A stretch of 64,000 nt of DNA from Dioszegia crocea. Taxonomy: Eukaryota; Basidiomycota; Tremellomycetes; Tremellales; Bulleribasidiaceae. Position 1 is the stretch's first letter, and every line of letters begins with the position of its first letter. A program made the position numbers and the translations under genes. The notes beneath the pieces are model-generated. The model was not told the origin of the DNA, did not search any database, and saw only the letters and a program-made list of their open reading frames with translations. Of this stretch, positions 48,819 to 60,123 are shown in pieces. The stretch lies in NCBI GenBank assembly GCA_001600615.1, contig BCKK01000001.1:2733826-2797825 (forward strand), read 5' to 3'.

Positions 48819-50254
48819 ATGTCAGATCGTCCATCCAGATGGGACACCCCATCATCTTCCGCCGCCGAGGCAAACCCCTCGGGCGTCAAGACAGAAATTA
48901 AGCCGTCCGACGCCGCCACTGCTGCCGCTGCTATTGCTGCCAAAATCGCTGCGAGCCTCCGACCGGGCGTGGCGGGCCATGAGCTCATGCGGATGCAAGA
49001 GAAGGAAGGGGACTTTGTACGGGATATCGAGATTAACGATTTGAGGAATCGATATTTGTTGACTAAGGGTCCAACACAGAAGCAGGTGAGTTGAAATTTA
49101 GGAATTATCAATTGGACAAAAGGGAGATTGTGGAAGTCGGGTGATTTGATCTTTCGCTGACCTTCAGATTGAAGAAGAGACCGGCGCGGTGATCACTACT
49201 AAGGGAGTATGGATCCCCGACCGGACAAAACTCATGCCCGGCGAAACCCCCCTTTATCTACACATCGTCGCCAATTCTCAAGTCGTTCTCGATAACGCAG
49301 TGGCCAAGGTGAACGAACTCATCGACCAGGATCTCGGACCGCTCCTTGATCCACGGACGATGGCGGCGAGGAATAGGGCGTTGGGATTGCCACCACCCGA
49401 AGGGTGGATGCCCGGAGGACGGATAAAGTGGCCCGAGGCGAAATTGCCTATTGGGCTGGAGAGCATGCGGAATTTCAACGTGAGGGCGAAGACTGTTGGG
49501 CCGGGAGTGAGTTTTCTATCTTCAACCAGAATGATCGCCGCATGGACGCTGATCTCATAGGGAATGTTCGTCAAGTACATCCAAGCTGAGACGGGTGCTC
49601 GAGTCCAGATCAAAGGGATCGGATCGGGATTCATGGAGGCCGATACGGGACGAGAGGCCGACGAGCCAATGCACATTAACGTTGCGTAAGTCTTTCTCTG
49701 CTTTCAAGTCCTGCCTTATGCCCTTTACACTCTACTGATCATGCAGCGCACCTAACCAAGATCAAGTGGATCGCGCACGAGGACTAGCCGAAGACCTCCT
49801 AGTTGTCCTACGCATAGAATACCAAAAAGCGAGAGATGGGACATTCCAGGGTGGAGCACCAGGAGTGTACAACCCCGGGACAGGTTCATACCAGGCTGCC
49901 AGCAATGGCCCGGACTATGCAGCATACTACCAAGTGAGTTAACATTAGTGTTCAGACAATGTACCTGGCTGATGAAGTAGCAACAAGCCCAAGCGCAATA
50001 TCAACCTGCTCCTCAGGCCGGCGCGACACCTTCTGCTGGCGAGCAGACTCCTGCTGCCGGGCCAGGCCAGGTCATGCCTCCCCCTGGAACGGAGGCGTAT
50101 CAGCAATTTGCAGCTTACTGGGCTCAATATGGATACAGTGTCGAGGATCAGCAGTGTGAGTCATCGCCTTGGGTGTGCGGTACGGATTGGGCTGATGTTC
50201 TCAGTCAAGGATTGGTTCGCGACGCAGTATGGACCGCAAGCTGCTGGACAATAG
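48819..50254 (+). CDS. KH-domain splicing factor, KHDC4 (BLOM7)-like
   Basis: Six exons (48819-49085, 49168-49506, 49561-49685, 49747-49933, 49981-50155, 50205-50254) give 380 residues. After a Ser/Ala-rich start comes VRDIEINDLRNRYLLTKGPTQKQIEEETGAVI and the strand GVWIPDR. A second KH unit has FVKYIQAETGARVQIKGIGSGF with HINVAAPNQDQVDRAR. This tandem arrangement is that of KHDC4/BLOM7, linked to SNEV-containing spliceosomes in animals. A Gln/Ala/Pro-rich tail ends in YQQFAAYWAQYGY and FKDWFATQYGPQ, like the YYxQ/WAxYGY repeats of FUBP and SF1 tails. A nuclear role in pre-mRNA handling is inferred, in keeping with the intron density here. Confidence 0.88.
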
Positions 50255-50989
50255 GGAGGTGTATTGTTGGGCGAATGAGGAGCAGCGAATCATGTATCAG
50301 TGTACTTTCATCGACGCATGGCGGAGATCTTAATCGAAACGAAGACAAGGAAACCAATACATTGATCATTCACTTATTGATCATATCCATCTCAGAGCAG
50401 AAATACGGTATTTACAGTACGAGATCAAACTTAGTATGCAGAGGATGTCTGTGCAACTCGATCGACATCGCGGTCGGAAGTGAAAGAAATTCCTCCCATG
50501 AAAAGACGGACCGGGCTGCGACGTCCCTGCAAAGGGACATCACGTTACTGTCGCATTGCTTCCTATCACTGAACTCGTAGAGAGTGGAGAACAGTGTACA
50601 CAGAAATGCGTGACTGGGATGGAGGGGGAAGGGAGGGGACAGGTGTTAGTGTAAGTATTGGTCTCCGATGTGCAGTCCTGAGACGCCAGATCCCACTGCA
50701 GTATCCGATATTACATGCGATTTCCGAGTGTGTCGTATAGGGAGCAATGTACTATACCCTGTGAATTTGATGTAAAGCATATATGGAGGAGAGGTTGGAG
50801 TGAGGTTGGCGGACAAAATTTGGGTGATGGAGTGAGGAATGCAGATGACGTGGAGATCGACCCCGGCACTATCAACCCTCACGTCCACCAGCAGGGCACC
50901 AGCCAACGATTCAGAGCTACACCCTCTGCCCGTCTCATCTGTCACTACAGCCTAACGAGACAGCCCAGAGCGGCTCACTCACCTCGGAG
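50255..50989. other. Intergenic, no gene seen
   Basis: Between two plus-strand genes. Open frames run past the KH stop to about 50580 but lack motifs and an intronic signal joining them. It is treated as 3' UTR plus the OST1 promoter. Confidence 0.45.
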
Positions 50990-52715
50990 ATGCTGTTTCT
51001 TTCTCTCCTCCTCGCCCCTCTCGTCCTGGCAGCGGCTCCAGCGCCCAACTTCCTCAACACAGCTATAGCACGCACGATTGAGCTAGGGGGAGCAACCACT
51101 TCGTCTCAAACGCAATACAGCGTCAAGTCTTTGGTCGACTCACCAGGATCATATTATCTCGCTCTGACCTCTTCTGGCCAGGGCGGAAAAGATGTGGCGG
51201 CGTGGTGGGAGATCAGTGTTGGTGGGAAGGCATATCCAGGGCGGAAAGTGCTGCAAGATGGGTTCGTTTAGCCGCAATGTTGTCAACATGCTCAAGCTGA
51301 TGGTCTAGGCATCCTGTAGTGAAGGTTGATGTGGGGTTGTTGAAGAAGGATGAGACAACGACGATATCACTATCAGAGACGACAGTACGCGCGAGCTCGG
51401 CCCTGCCCGCGTCGATACAGCAGAGGGACGCCCAGTTCTTGCTTTGGAGATCGAACACGACGTATGTGGAGAGCTGGTATGAGACTGAAGTGGAGCGAGT
51501 GAAGATCAGGTATGTACCTTAAGCGTGTGGAGTGACAGATATCGGAACCCTTGCTAATGCTGCAGATCCCCTACACCCAACATCCTGTCTTACCCCACAA
51601 TCCCCACCACCTACACCCGAGACAACACCGTCACCCGCGCTGGCGCCACAGTGACCTTGGGCCCATTCCACAATCTGCCACCAACCCTTGGCGCCTCATC
51701 ATCCGTGGAGCAGGTCCCATTCTCGGTGCACTATGAGCACAAGGATGCGGTCGTCGCGCTGCGCACGCTCAAGCGCGGGGTCGAGGTCAGTCATTGGGGA
51801 GCGAATGTCAACGTCCAGGATGAGATGGATCTGGTCAACATCGGTCCTAAGTGAGTGTTCACAGCTGCCAAACAATCATCACTTCAGCCCGCTAACATGA
51901 TAGACTGAAGGGACACTTCTCACGTCTTGCACACCAACAATCCCGATTCCACGCCTCTGTACCCGCCCAAATCCTCACTGAGCTCAATCTCCGCCTGCCT
52001 CCCCAGGCACACTCGGTGTACTACTACGACACAATCGGAAACGTGTCCACCTCTCACTTCCGGCCCGGTTCTGTGCCTCCTCCTCTCTCCACCGCCACAA
52101 CAGGCAAGAAGATCCGTACCCAACGCGCTGTCGATGGCTCGGTAGCTCTGCGCCCTAGGTATCCCATCATGGGCGGATGGAATTACTCGTTTGTCGTAGG
52201 GTACGACCAGCCTGCGGCGGGTGTCTTGCGCGTCGAGGCTGGAGGGAAGAGAGTGCTTGGTGTGCCTTTCTTCCAGGGCGTCAAGGATTTGGTGGTGGAT
52301 CAGATGGAAATGCAGATCGTCTTACCTGAGGGTGCTCGGTATGTTTGATCTCTGTTGGACGTCCCAGGACTGCGCTAATTTGACAGGGACGTTGAGGTAT
52401 TTGCGCCTTTCGAGGTAGATAGCATCACTCACTCTATCATCAAGACATACCTCGATACGACGGGCCGACCGACCGTTACACTGCGGAAATCTAGATGTAC
52501 AGAGAATCACGCAGAGATTATCTATGTGAGTCTTTCGGCCCCCCTCTCTGATATTGCAAGAAATTGAGCTGACTTGTCAGGTAACTTACAATTTCCCAAC
52601 CTCCGCTCTGCTACAAAAGCCCCTGACGGTCGCTGCGGTCGTTGGAGGTGTGTTTATGTTGGCTATGGCGCTTCGGAGAGTGGATTGGAGTATCGAGAAG
52701 AAGGAGACAAAGTAG
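50990..52715 (+). CDS. OST1: Oligosaccharyltransferase alpha subunit (ribophorin I)
   Basis: Six exons (50990-51261, 51309-51509, 51566-51850, 51904-52338, 52387-52525, 52581-52715) give 488 residues. There is a signal peptide (MLFLSLLLAPLVLA), then FLNTAIARTIELGG, FLLWRSNTTYVESWYET, SVYYYDTIGNVSTSH and RYPIMGGWNYSFVVGYD, all Ost1 blocks. A C-terminal membrane helix (VAAVVGGVFMLAMAL) precedes the lysine-bearing end KKETK, a dilysine-like ER signal. Ost1 belongs to the ER complex that moves the dolichol-linked glycan onto Asn-X-Ser/Thr sites. It converges on the JTB-like gene with 161 bases between the stops. Confidence 0.95.
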
Positions 52716-52876
52716 AACGAGATAGAGATCAGGAGATGCAACTTGTGGATCACCCAGACCTTGGCGATCTGACTGCCAATCTACATTCGCGCCGTCGGAT
52801 GTCGCAGCTCGCAATCCTAGTACAGTGGCCCAAAAAAGCGTTACATCCGTACATGCCAACCAGAGACCTTGCCGAG

Positions 52877-53474
52877 CTATGTTCGCCAGCCTCCGCCCGG
52901 TATCCCTATCCGCGCTGCCAGTTGTCGATACTGCTGCGAAGCCAACGCACTCGTTCTCGTCCACAGAATAGTCATGGCAACAATGAGGAAGAGTAGATTG
53001 CACGTCTGAGCAGAACTCATATCAGCATGAAATTCTCGATTCAAGAAGTATGCACTCACGACGAATTCCCAGAAATCTCTCCGTTCATTCTTGACGACTT
53101 TCCCACATGCTTCCCAAGCTGGGATTTCCCCTGCACCCACCACTGCTGCATTTCCGCCATTCTTGGATCCCTCTCCTCCTCCCGTACCAGTACCCGCACC
53201 AAGATGCGCATGATCCGGATTCCGACAATGCAGTAACCGCCTATTTCCATATGGCATACAGAATGGCTGATGTAGCTCGTCTGGCGGACAAGGCTCGCAT
53301 TCGCCAAAGGGACGACATATGAGGTCAGACGCTGCTCGAGGTAGGACGGGCGGTGGAAGGTGGGGAAGTGGGGCGAGGGTGTAGGCAGGGAGGATGAGGA
53401 AGGTGGAGATTAGGCTAAAAGGAGGGTTAGTGCACAATCGCAAGGGAGTGGTGCGGAGAGCAAAGGTACCTCAT
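52877..53474 (-). CDS. JTB-like single-pass membrane protein
   Basis: Three exons (53470-53474, 53060-53414, 52877-53005) give 162 residues. The first exon is only ATGAG; spliced, it opens a signal peptide (MSLISTFLILPAYTLA). The long frame itself has no upstream ATG, which supports this start. The second intron (54 bases) is a multiple of three. The ectodomain reads CRPFGECEPCPPDEL, FCMPYGNRRLLHC, AWEACGKVVKNERRDFWEF, followed by a membrane helix (NLLFLIVAMTILW) and a basic tail. Human JTB has the same series (EECSPC, GYVEKITC, SCRSALMEQRLFWKFE, helix, basic tail). JTB has been tied to mitochondria and cytokinesis in animals; its fungal role is not known to me. The assignment rests on the cysteine pattern read by eye. 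Confidence 0.7.
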
Positions 53475-53516
53475 CGCCAGAACCCATAGGGAATGTCTTA
53501 GTATCATTCTGGCCAG

Positions 53517-53807
53517 TTACTGAAGGTCAGACTCGATGGAAGGGATGGTCGTAGGGTGCAGAGATGAGTTGTATTCAGTTGTCTTTGGTGGTGCGCGAGA
53601 ATCGCGTCCCAGACCGAGTAGGTCACGTGACGGGGTGAATTTTGGGTACTGCGATGAAATCTTGGACAAAATGAGCATCTGTAGGTGTGCATAGACCACG
53701 GGCGCATCTACCGAGCCCTTCCCTGGCCTCAACCAGGGCTCTTGGTAAGATCGGACGAAAGGTAGCTGGTTCAAGGCAGTAGCAGTACTATGAGAAGGAT
53801 CGCTCAT
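53517..53807 (-). CDS. Small open frame of uncertain reality
   Basis: An uninterrupted frame of 96 codons with a clean ATG (53807), located 103 bases from the diverging RPT6 start. It contains a short hydrophobic run (VVYAHLQMLILSKI) and otherwise polar sequence. I recognise no family. It overlaps the probable promoter of the JTB-like gene, and a TCACGTGA palindrome (53633-53640) lies inside it, so it may instead be regulatory DNA. It is kept because of its length, start context and spacing. Confidence 0.35.
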   Translation of the reverse strand: MSDPSHSTATALNQLPFVRSYQEPWLRPGKGSVDAPVVYAHLQMLILSKISSQYPKFTPSRDLLGLGRDSRAPPKTTEYNSSLHPTTIPSIESDLQ

Positions 53808-53910
53808 TTTATTTGATCCCCCCTCTGTTCGTAGCTCGCGTCACCGTCCATCCCACCTTGCATACCTCGACTTGATACATCCTCTTTATCCCATACAAAT
53901 CTACATTACA

Positions 53911-55464
53911 ATGGCAGCTACAGCTACCCAGTCTATGCCAGGTCAGGCAATGAAGTTACCCGCTTCTAACAGTACCATAAAAGTAAGCTTTCGTTCTCGT
54001 GACGCTCCCCTAGATATAAGCTGATCAACCCAGACGTACTACCGGAACAAGATCGAAGCTGCCGAGTTGGAGATCACTAAGAAGACGCAGAATCTGCGTC
54101 GATTGGAGGCTCAGCGTAATGCTTTGAATTCGCGAGGTGAGTTGGAAAGAGCGGAATCTTGAAATGGATGGCCAGACTAACTGATAATCAGTCCGATTGT
54201 TGAGGGAGGAATTGCAAGTTCTGCAAGAAGCTGGAAGTTACGTCGGGGAGATTGTTAAAGTCATGGGCAAGAAGAAGGTCTTGGTCAAAGTTCAGCCCGA
54301 GGGCAAGTATGGTGAGTTAGCAAAAGGCTTATGACGACCTCGATTCGCACAAGCTGACCCAAATCAGTGGTCGACTTCTCACCCGATATCCCCCTCTCTT
54401 CCCTCCTCCCCAACCTTCGCGTCGCGCTCCGATCCGACTCTTACCTCCTCCATTCTATCCTGCCCAACAAGATCGATCCTCTTGTGTCTCTGATGATGGT
54501 CGAAAAAGTGCCAGACTCGACATACGAGATGGTCGGTGGACTCGACAAGCAGATCAAGGAGATCAAGGAGGTGATTGAGCTACCTGTCAAGCACCCTGAA
54601 TTGTTCGAAGCACTCGGTATCGCTCAGCCAAAGGGAGTTTTGCTCTACGGTCCCCCTGGAACCGGAAAGACACTCCTCGCCAGAGCGGTGGCGCACCACA
54701 CCGACTGCCGATTCATCCGTGTGTCCGGAAGTGAGCTTGTTCAGAAGTATATCGGAGAGGGAAGTCGGATGGTCAGAGAGCTGTTCATCATGGCTAGAGA
54801 ACATGCGCCGAGTATCATCTTTATGGATGAGATTGATTCGATCGGGTCAAGTAGGGGCGGAAGTGGTGGTGGAGGTGGGGATAGTGAGGTGCAGAGGACA
54901 ATGATGGAGCTGTTGAACCAGCTTGATGGGTTTGAGCCAACAAAGAACATCAAGGTCAGCTTAGCGGCTACCTCGTATGTAGCAAAACCCAAGCTGATCT
55001 TCAGGTCATCATGGCCACCAACCGAATTGACATTCTCGACTCTGCCCTCCTGCGGCCAGGTCGTATCGATAGGAAAATCGAGTTCCCGCCACCCAACCCC
55101 GAAGCGCGAATAACCATCCTGAAGATTCACTCGAGAAAGGTGAGCTAGCATGTTTCAGTCGGTGACTCAGTTGGACAATGTAGCTAACAATGTTTAGATG
55201 TCCCTACAGCGTGGAATCAACTTCCGGTCTCTGGCAGAGAAGATGGGGAACTGCTCTGGAGCAGAAGTGAGAGGTATCTGTACTGAGGCTGGTGAGTTTA
55301 TCCGTTATTTTACTTGCTGTAAAGACTGAACTGATCCTAAAGGTATGTACGCGCTACGTGAGAGGAGACAGTACGTCGGACAGGAGGATTTCGAAATGGC
55401 GGTGGCCAAGGTATTGAAGAAGAACGCAGAGGGGAACACCAGTGTCAACAAGCTGTTCAGCTAG
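53911..55464 (+). CDS. RPT6: 26S proteasome regulatory ATPase Rpt6
   Basis: Seven exons (53911-53982, 54034-54136, 54192-54311, 54368-54954, 55005-55139, 55198-55291, 55343-55464) give 410 residues. The N-terminal coiled coil is [24 protein letters not shown], followed by the OB-fold strand [21 protein letters not shown]. The AAA+ core has Walker A GPPGTGKT, Walker B IIFMDEID, the pore loop in [18 protein letters not shown], sensor [21 protein letters not shown] with the Arg fingers, and the C-terminal helix ending NKLFS. Rpt6 is one of six ATPases that unfold substrates and open the 20S gate. Family length is about 405. No PACE-like promoter motif was found in the short gap upstream. Confidence 0.97.
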
Positions 55465-55545
55465 AGATATGACAGTGTGAGGTTATGCAATGATGATGAC
55501 TATCGGAATATTGGTACTGCGTTGGAGAAGCTTTCCACAGTGCGG

Positions 55546-56094
55546 TCACCGCACCTCTTGCCCACTCCCTGCTCCTTTCCCGTCTCCCCTCAGCTCAATC
55601 CCCTTCACGTCCCCCTTATTGCTCTCGAGCCGTATCCTCTCTAATTCATCGTCTGATATTCGAGGGACAGAGGGATCGGGCGCAAACTCCGCCATTGTGC
55701 GTAGAACGAGATCAAGGGATGAGAGGAATGAGTTTGTTGATAGGCGTAGTAGACGGACTGTGGTCGCTGCGTAATTACTACCAAACGTGAGTTAGAATTC
55801 ACGCGTCCTCGGATAGACATCATGGTATCAGAGAAAGTTTTCAAGGCGTACATTATCAACTCGTCACCGTCGGCGACCAGTGTCCGCTCAACGAACTCCG
55901 CATTCTGCTCCCTGTCCACCTCTAGTGCACGCTTCGCCATGCTTGCATGCTCTGGACTGGATAGTGGCACGCGCATAGTCCTGCGGAATTTAGCAAATTG
56001 GCATGAGCAGGTAATTGAGCCACTTGACATACATGGAATGCCAGCCCGGCGGGGTCGAGGGGCCCGCTTCGGCATTGACTGGAGCAGAAGCCAT
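55546..56094 (-). CDS. PCC1: KEOPS/EKC complex subunit Pcc1
   Basis: Exon 1 (56033-56094) gives MASAPVNAEAGPSTPPGWHS. Exon 2 begins at 55980 with TMRVPLSSPEHASMAKRALEVD, then FVERTLVADGDEL. The last exon, ending at the stop 55546-55548, gives ATTVRLLRLSTNSFLSSLDLVLRTMAEF and a polar tail. This is the Pcc1/LAGE3 pattern: a strand, the HA-xA--ALxVD helix, then ATxLRxLRxSxNSF. Pcc1 is the dimerising subunit of the complex that makes t6A37 on tRNAs. The joint between DGDELIM and ATTVR is not settled: a single GTACGC-to-ACGCAG intron breaks the frame, and a two-intron solution needs a five-base exon. It converges on RPT6 with 81 bases between stops. Confidence 0.85.
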
Positions 56095-56402
56095 GATTGG
56101 AACGGGGCAAAACTAGCTTAAGGAGAAGACTCGAGTCGATTATATCAATCTGATGAGCTCCCGAGGTCTTAAGCGGAGTGTTCGAGGTAGATATATGGGG
56201 TAGAAAGCTATAGAAGACGTAAATGTATGCGGAGAGTGAAGATAGGTGTGAATATCTGATTCCGGTGGGGTAATGCGGGGTAGAGGGGGTTTCAGAATCC
56301 GGACCATGCACTCAGATACGCGACCGAGAACAAGGCCGATGGAGATTTTGCTTCTATCCCTTATCTTCATCAATCCTCAATAAGAAGGACAAGTAGAGCA
56401 CA

Positions 56403-57490
56403 ATGATCAAGGTAGGTGTCTCCTGTTTCAAGCACCGCAATCATATTGTGCCCGTCCGAAAAGAATCATCGCTGATCGAGGCTTTCTTTCCTACCTGCCC
56501 CTTCTCCATCACACGACCTCTCCAACCTACCACCCTATCCTACATGATCTCGTGAACAGATCTGGTCAGTCAAGAAAACCGAGGAGGCAGCCGCGAAGAA
56601 GAAGCCTAGGATGACGGCGGCTCAACTCCGAGTTCAGAAGGGTACGTCTCATCCTGATTCTCTGACTAAGCCCGGGGCCTATTGAAGTTCTTACTGATGG
56701 CCCGCTCAGACTTGACGGAATTGGAGCTCCCAAATACTATGACGACAAATTTCCCCGATCCGACCGATGTTCTCAACTTCAAGCTCACAATCACGCCTGA
56801 TGAGGGTCAGTTGCCATCGTGCTGAAGAAAGGGTCCAAGCTGATCAGGCAGGTATTTACAAGGGCGGAGTATTCAACTTCTCATTCGTCATCAACCCTAA
56901 TTACCCACATGAACCACCAAAGGTTCGGTGTCTAGAGAAGGTAGGTCTAAATTTGTGATGGGAGAATGTTGAATTTCGATGGATTCGCTCGATCAAGGCT
57001 GACGGCACAGATCTACCACCCTAACTTGGATTTAGAGGGGAATGTCTGCCTGTGAGTTTCGTCAATATCAGGATCGTGTCCGGCCGCTGATTGAATCAGG
57101 AACATTCTGAGAGAAGATTGGAAACCGGTTTGTTCCTTTAGTATATAGTTCAGGTCTCAGACTGACGTCTTGCCAGGTTCTAAACTTGTCGTCCGTCATG
57201 GTCGGTCTACAATACCTATTCCTCGAACCGTTAGTTGTTTTCCACGTCTCTGATGTGACCCGTAAAATACCGTGTAAGCTGACTGTAAAAGTAACCCCGA
57301 TGACCCACTCAACAAAGGTCAGTTACTGACCCTCTTACCCCTGCTCCACCAGATGGAATATCGAACTGACGCCCTCGTAGAAGCAGCCGAAGACCTCCGC
57401 AAAAACCGAGATGTTTTCGTCCAAAATGTCAAGAACTCCATGCGTGGTGGGCAGGTCAGAGGGGAGACGTTCAACAGGGTTCTGAAGTAA
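56403..57490 (+). CDS. UBC12: NEDD8-conjugating enzyme E2 (Ubc12/UBE2M)
   Basis: Nine exons (56403-56411, 56560-56641, 56710-56805, 56852-56940, 57011-57051, 57100-57127, 57177-57229, 57292-57317, 57381-57490) give 177 residues. The first exon encodes only MIK, so the N-terminus MIKIWSVKKTEEAAAKKKP, the Ubc12 signature that docks on the NEDD8 E1, forms by splicing over a 148-base intron. The core has TAAQLRVQKDLTELELP, YKGGVFNFSFVINPNYPHEPPKV, the catalytic Cys in [21 protein letters not shown], then [30 protein letters not shown]. Ubc12 carries NEDD8/Rub1 to cullins and so activates SCF ligases. Confidence 0.95.
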
Positions 57491-57708
57491 GAGATGCGGC
57501 GGACTCAGGGGGGGGGATGACTCAGATTGCGCGGTGTGTTCAGTTAGAGGGGAGTTGCTGGTCAAGCGCGATGAGGCATCAGGTCCAGGTGTCTGGAGGA
57601 CCGATATTTCCAGACGTGTAATTTGTGTATTTACCCCTTTAGATCGATATATGCGAGATAAGCACTTTCATGGTCATACTATGTGATCTCGGCCAACTTT
57701 CGTTGAAC

Positions 57709-59516
57709 TTATTGCGCTTTCTTGCCTCCCTGCCTTGCACTAAGCCACTTCTTGAATTTGGCCAGGGCATAGACGAAGCTCTTCCTGAATCCAGCTGTAA
57801 AGAGCCCTTTCAGACTCTGCGTTGTGGCCGGTCGTCGGATAATGCTGGCGATTTCTGAGCGGAGCGTTAGCTATGTCTCGAATCGACCAGTCAATTCCGG
57901 CTTACCCTGAAGTACGACTTTGCGCCAATCTCCACCAGGCGAAGAAACAATCGGTATCTTCCCACTTGTGATTCCGACCCAAAGTGCCTTCTCTTCTGAT
58001 GACTGCTTGCTGACTTTCTCAGACGGCAGATCTTTCCCCGTTTCTGATTCGGGTGCTGAAGAGTAGTGCTTGGCGATCTTCGAGCGAAGGGTAGGTGGCA
58101 GTGACAAGATCAGTGAAGCGAGATGTTCTGGTGATTCGGGTTGCTGCGAATTAATCAGCACCCACGTAAGACTCGGAGACAGGCAAAGGGCTCTTGACTC
58201 ACCCTCAATCTGTCTTCACCAGTGCCCTTCCAACCCCACTCCGCTGCCTTCTCGCCAGTCCCGTCCGACTCCCATGTAACGCCAAGTCGGCCACTCCCGA
58301 GGAATCCGCCATACAATGCTCGCATCCCCTCGAGCGCCCCTTTCCCCTTGACGATATTGGCAATCTTGTCAGGATGTTCAGCGCCGGGTACGCTCATCCG
58401 TGGGTCGCCAGCGTATGAGATTCCGGCGATTTGTGTCCAGAGCGCCGATTCGGTGAATGTTGGAGGGAGCAGGAGGAGGGAGAGGGAGAGGGCTGTGCGG
58501 AGGTTGGTTTGGAGTGAGGGTGAGATGGAGGGCGGTGTGAGGAGAGGAAGAACCTGGGATGTCAGGATGTTGCAAATCTGGGAGATTGGAAACAGAGACG
58601 GTCATGAGGATCAAAGTATCTGGTGGGGACTCGGAAGACGTACGGGTTTGTGTAGGCGGCCAGCTACATAGAGCGTTTCCCAACCTTCCAGATCTCGTCG
58701 GAGTCTTTCGGATGATATGATACCATACTTCACTTCCTACACAGTCAGCTATGATCATAAGTACGCTCTCGAGATTATGAGCCCACAACCTCTATACGAG
58801 CCGACATACCAAACCTCGTATCTTCACCATGGTCACATACCAGACCCCCGCGCCCCGATTGTCCGTCAACCACGCTATTCTCGCCCCGCCGAGAAGTCGG
58901 GCCGTCAGTGGGTAATGTGAGGGATTTTGGCGGAGATTGGCCGTGTGAAACTCGACGAGGGATGGAGTGGAGAGTAAGAAATCCGTCATGGGGGGTTTCT
59001 GAGACTTGTCAGCTTGAATATCAGAGCGAGAATCAGGCCGGAGGAGGGCAGACAACGTACGCCTGATGGATCTGCATTGGCCTGATGGCGGACTCCAGAT
59101 CCATATGCAACTGCCCAATCTACCGGTCCGGGCAGAGCTGAGATGATCGGCCGGAGTCGTTCGTACGCCCTTTGCTCCTCCTCTGTGAGCTCGCCAGCTA
59201 AGTGTTCCTCTCGGCTTGGTGCGAGCTGATTCGGCGCAGATGTGGACTTCAGTCGCTTGTAGCCGGGCTGACGAGCATGGCGTGAAAATATCAACAGATG
59301 ATCATACCGCCCTAAATGCCGATGATCCCTTGGGAGGATGTGGGGTGATTGAGGAGCACAGTGGGAGAAACTTCGAACAGAGCTCGGAGGGTAGAAGGGC
59401 TTTTTGCTCGGTCCAGCGATGAGATGTGCAGCTATCTAAGACTATGATCAGGTTATGAGCTTGTGTGAAACGAATCGTGAGCTGTTTGGACTGACATCTA
59501 GACTTCTTCGCACCAT
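57709..59516 (-). CDS. TAM41: Mitochondrial CDP-diacylglycerol synthase Tam41
   Basis: The start is ATG 59516 in a 21-base first exon (59496-59516, MVRRSLD); exon 2 begins at 59435 and the stop is at 57709-57711. Not every inner junction was resolved. The leader is basic (RHARQPGYKRLKS). The nucleotidyltransferase core reads LPGPVDWAVAYGSGV (the GS motif), TDFLLSTPSLVEFHTANLRQNPSHY, then KIRGLEVKYGIISSERLRRDLEGWETLYVAGRLHKPV. The end has NIVKGKGALEGMRALYGG and SIIRRPTTQSLKGLFTAGFRKSFVYALAKFKKW. Tam41 makes CDP-diacylglycerol at the inner mitochondrial membrane for cardiolipin. It converges on UBC12. Confidence 0.93.
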
Positions 59517-60123
59517 CTTGTTCCGAGCTTAAGAGCCTCCTTTCGTCCGCTCAGGCTCAAATGAGAATGCACAGCAGTCAGAATTCCGAGGAAGAGAGCG
59601 GACCCCTATCGAGTCCAATCTAGTAGCTGCGATGTGATGGAAGGTCAAGCTCGTGGGTCCAGGTAGTGAACAAATGCAAAGTTTCCAACTTTTCATTCGT
59701 CCTTTCATACCGCGTCCCCACATCATGCCTTGTACTCAAGTTTCACTCGGTGTTTCGGGACTCAGTCTGTGACCTCTCCATAGGCAACCGTACTGATGCT
59801 GCACTCTCACTCTACCCAACAAATTTCTCTCAAGCACTCAAAATCCATCGTTACCCTTCGCGTCGTCCCGCACACGACCGACGGACATCAGCCGACCCCA
59901 TATCGTTGTCGCCTATCTACCTAGGCCTTGGATTGGACCCTTAAAGTCGATACCGCCTGATCTGCACTGACTACGCATACACACAGACTACAGTCACGAC
60001 TTCGTTACTTCTCCGAGCACTGCTCACCCAGGTTTTCCGCCAAAATAGAGCCTGTACACCCCACTTACGTTTCGGACCCTCGATCATTAACAGCCTGAAG
60101 CCGGGTTTGGCTGATATTCTGGG
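59517..60123. other. Divergent intergenic space, no gene seen
   Basis: About 600 bases between TAM41 and the next plus-strand gene. Frames are short, and pyrimidine-rich tracts near 59880-60010 resemble a leader region. No motif is identified. Confidence 0.4.
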
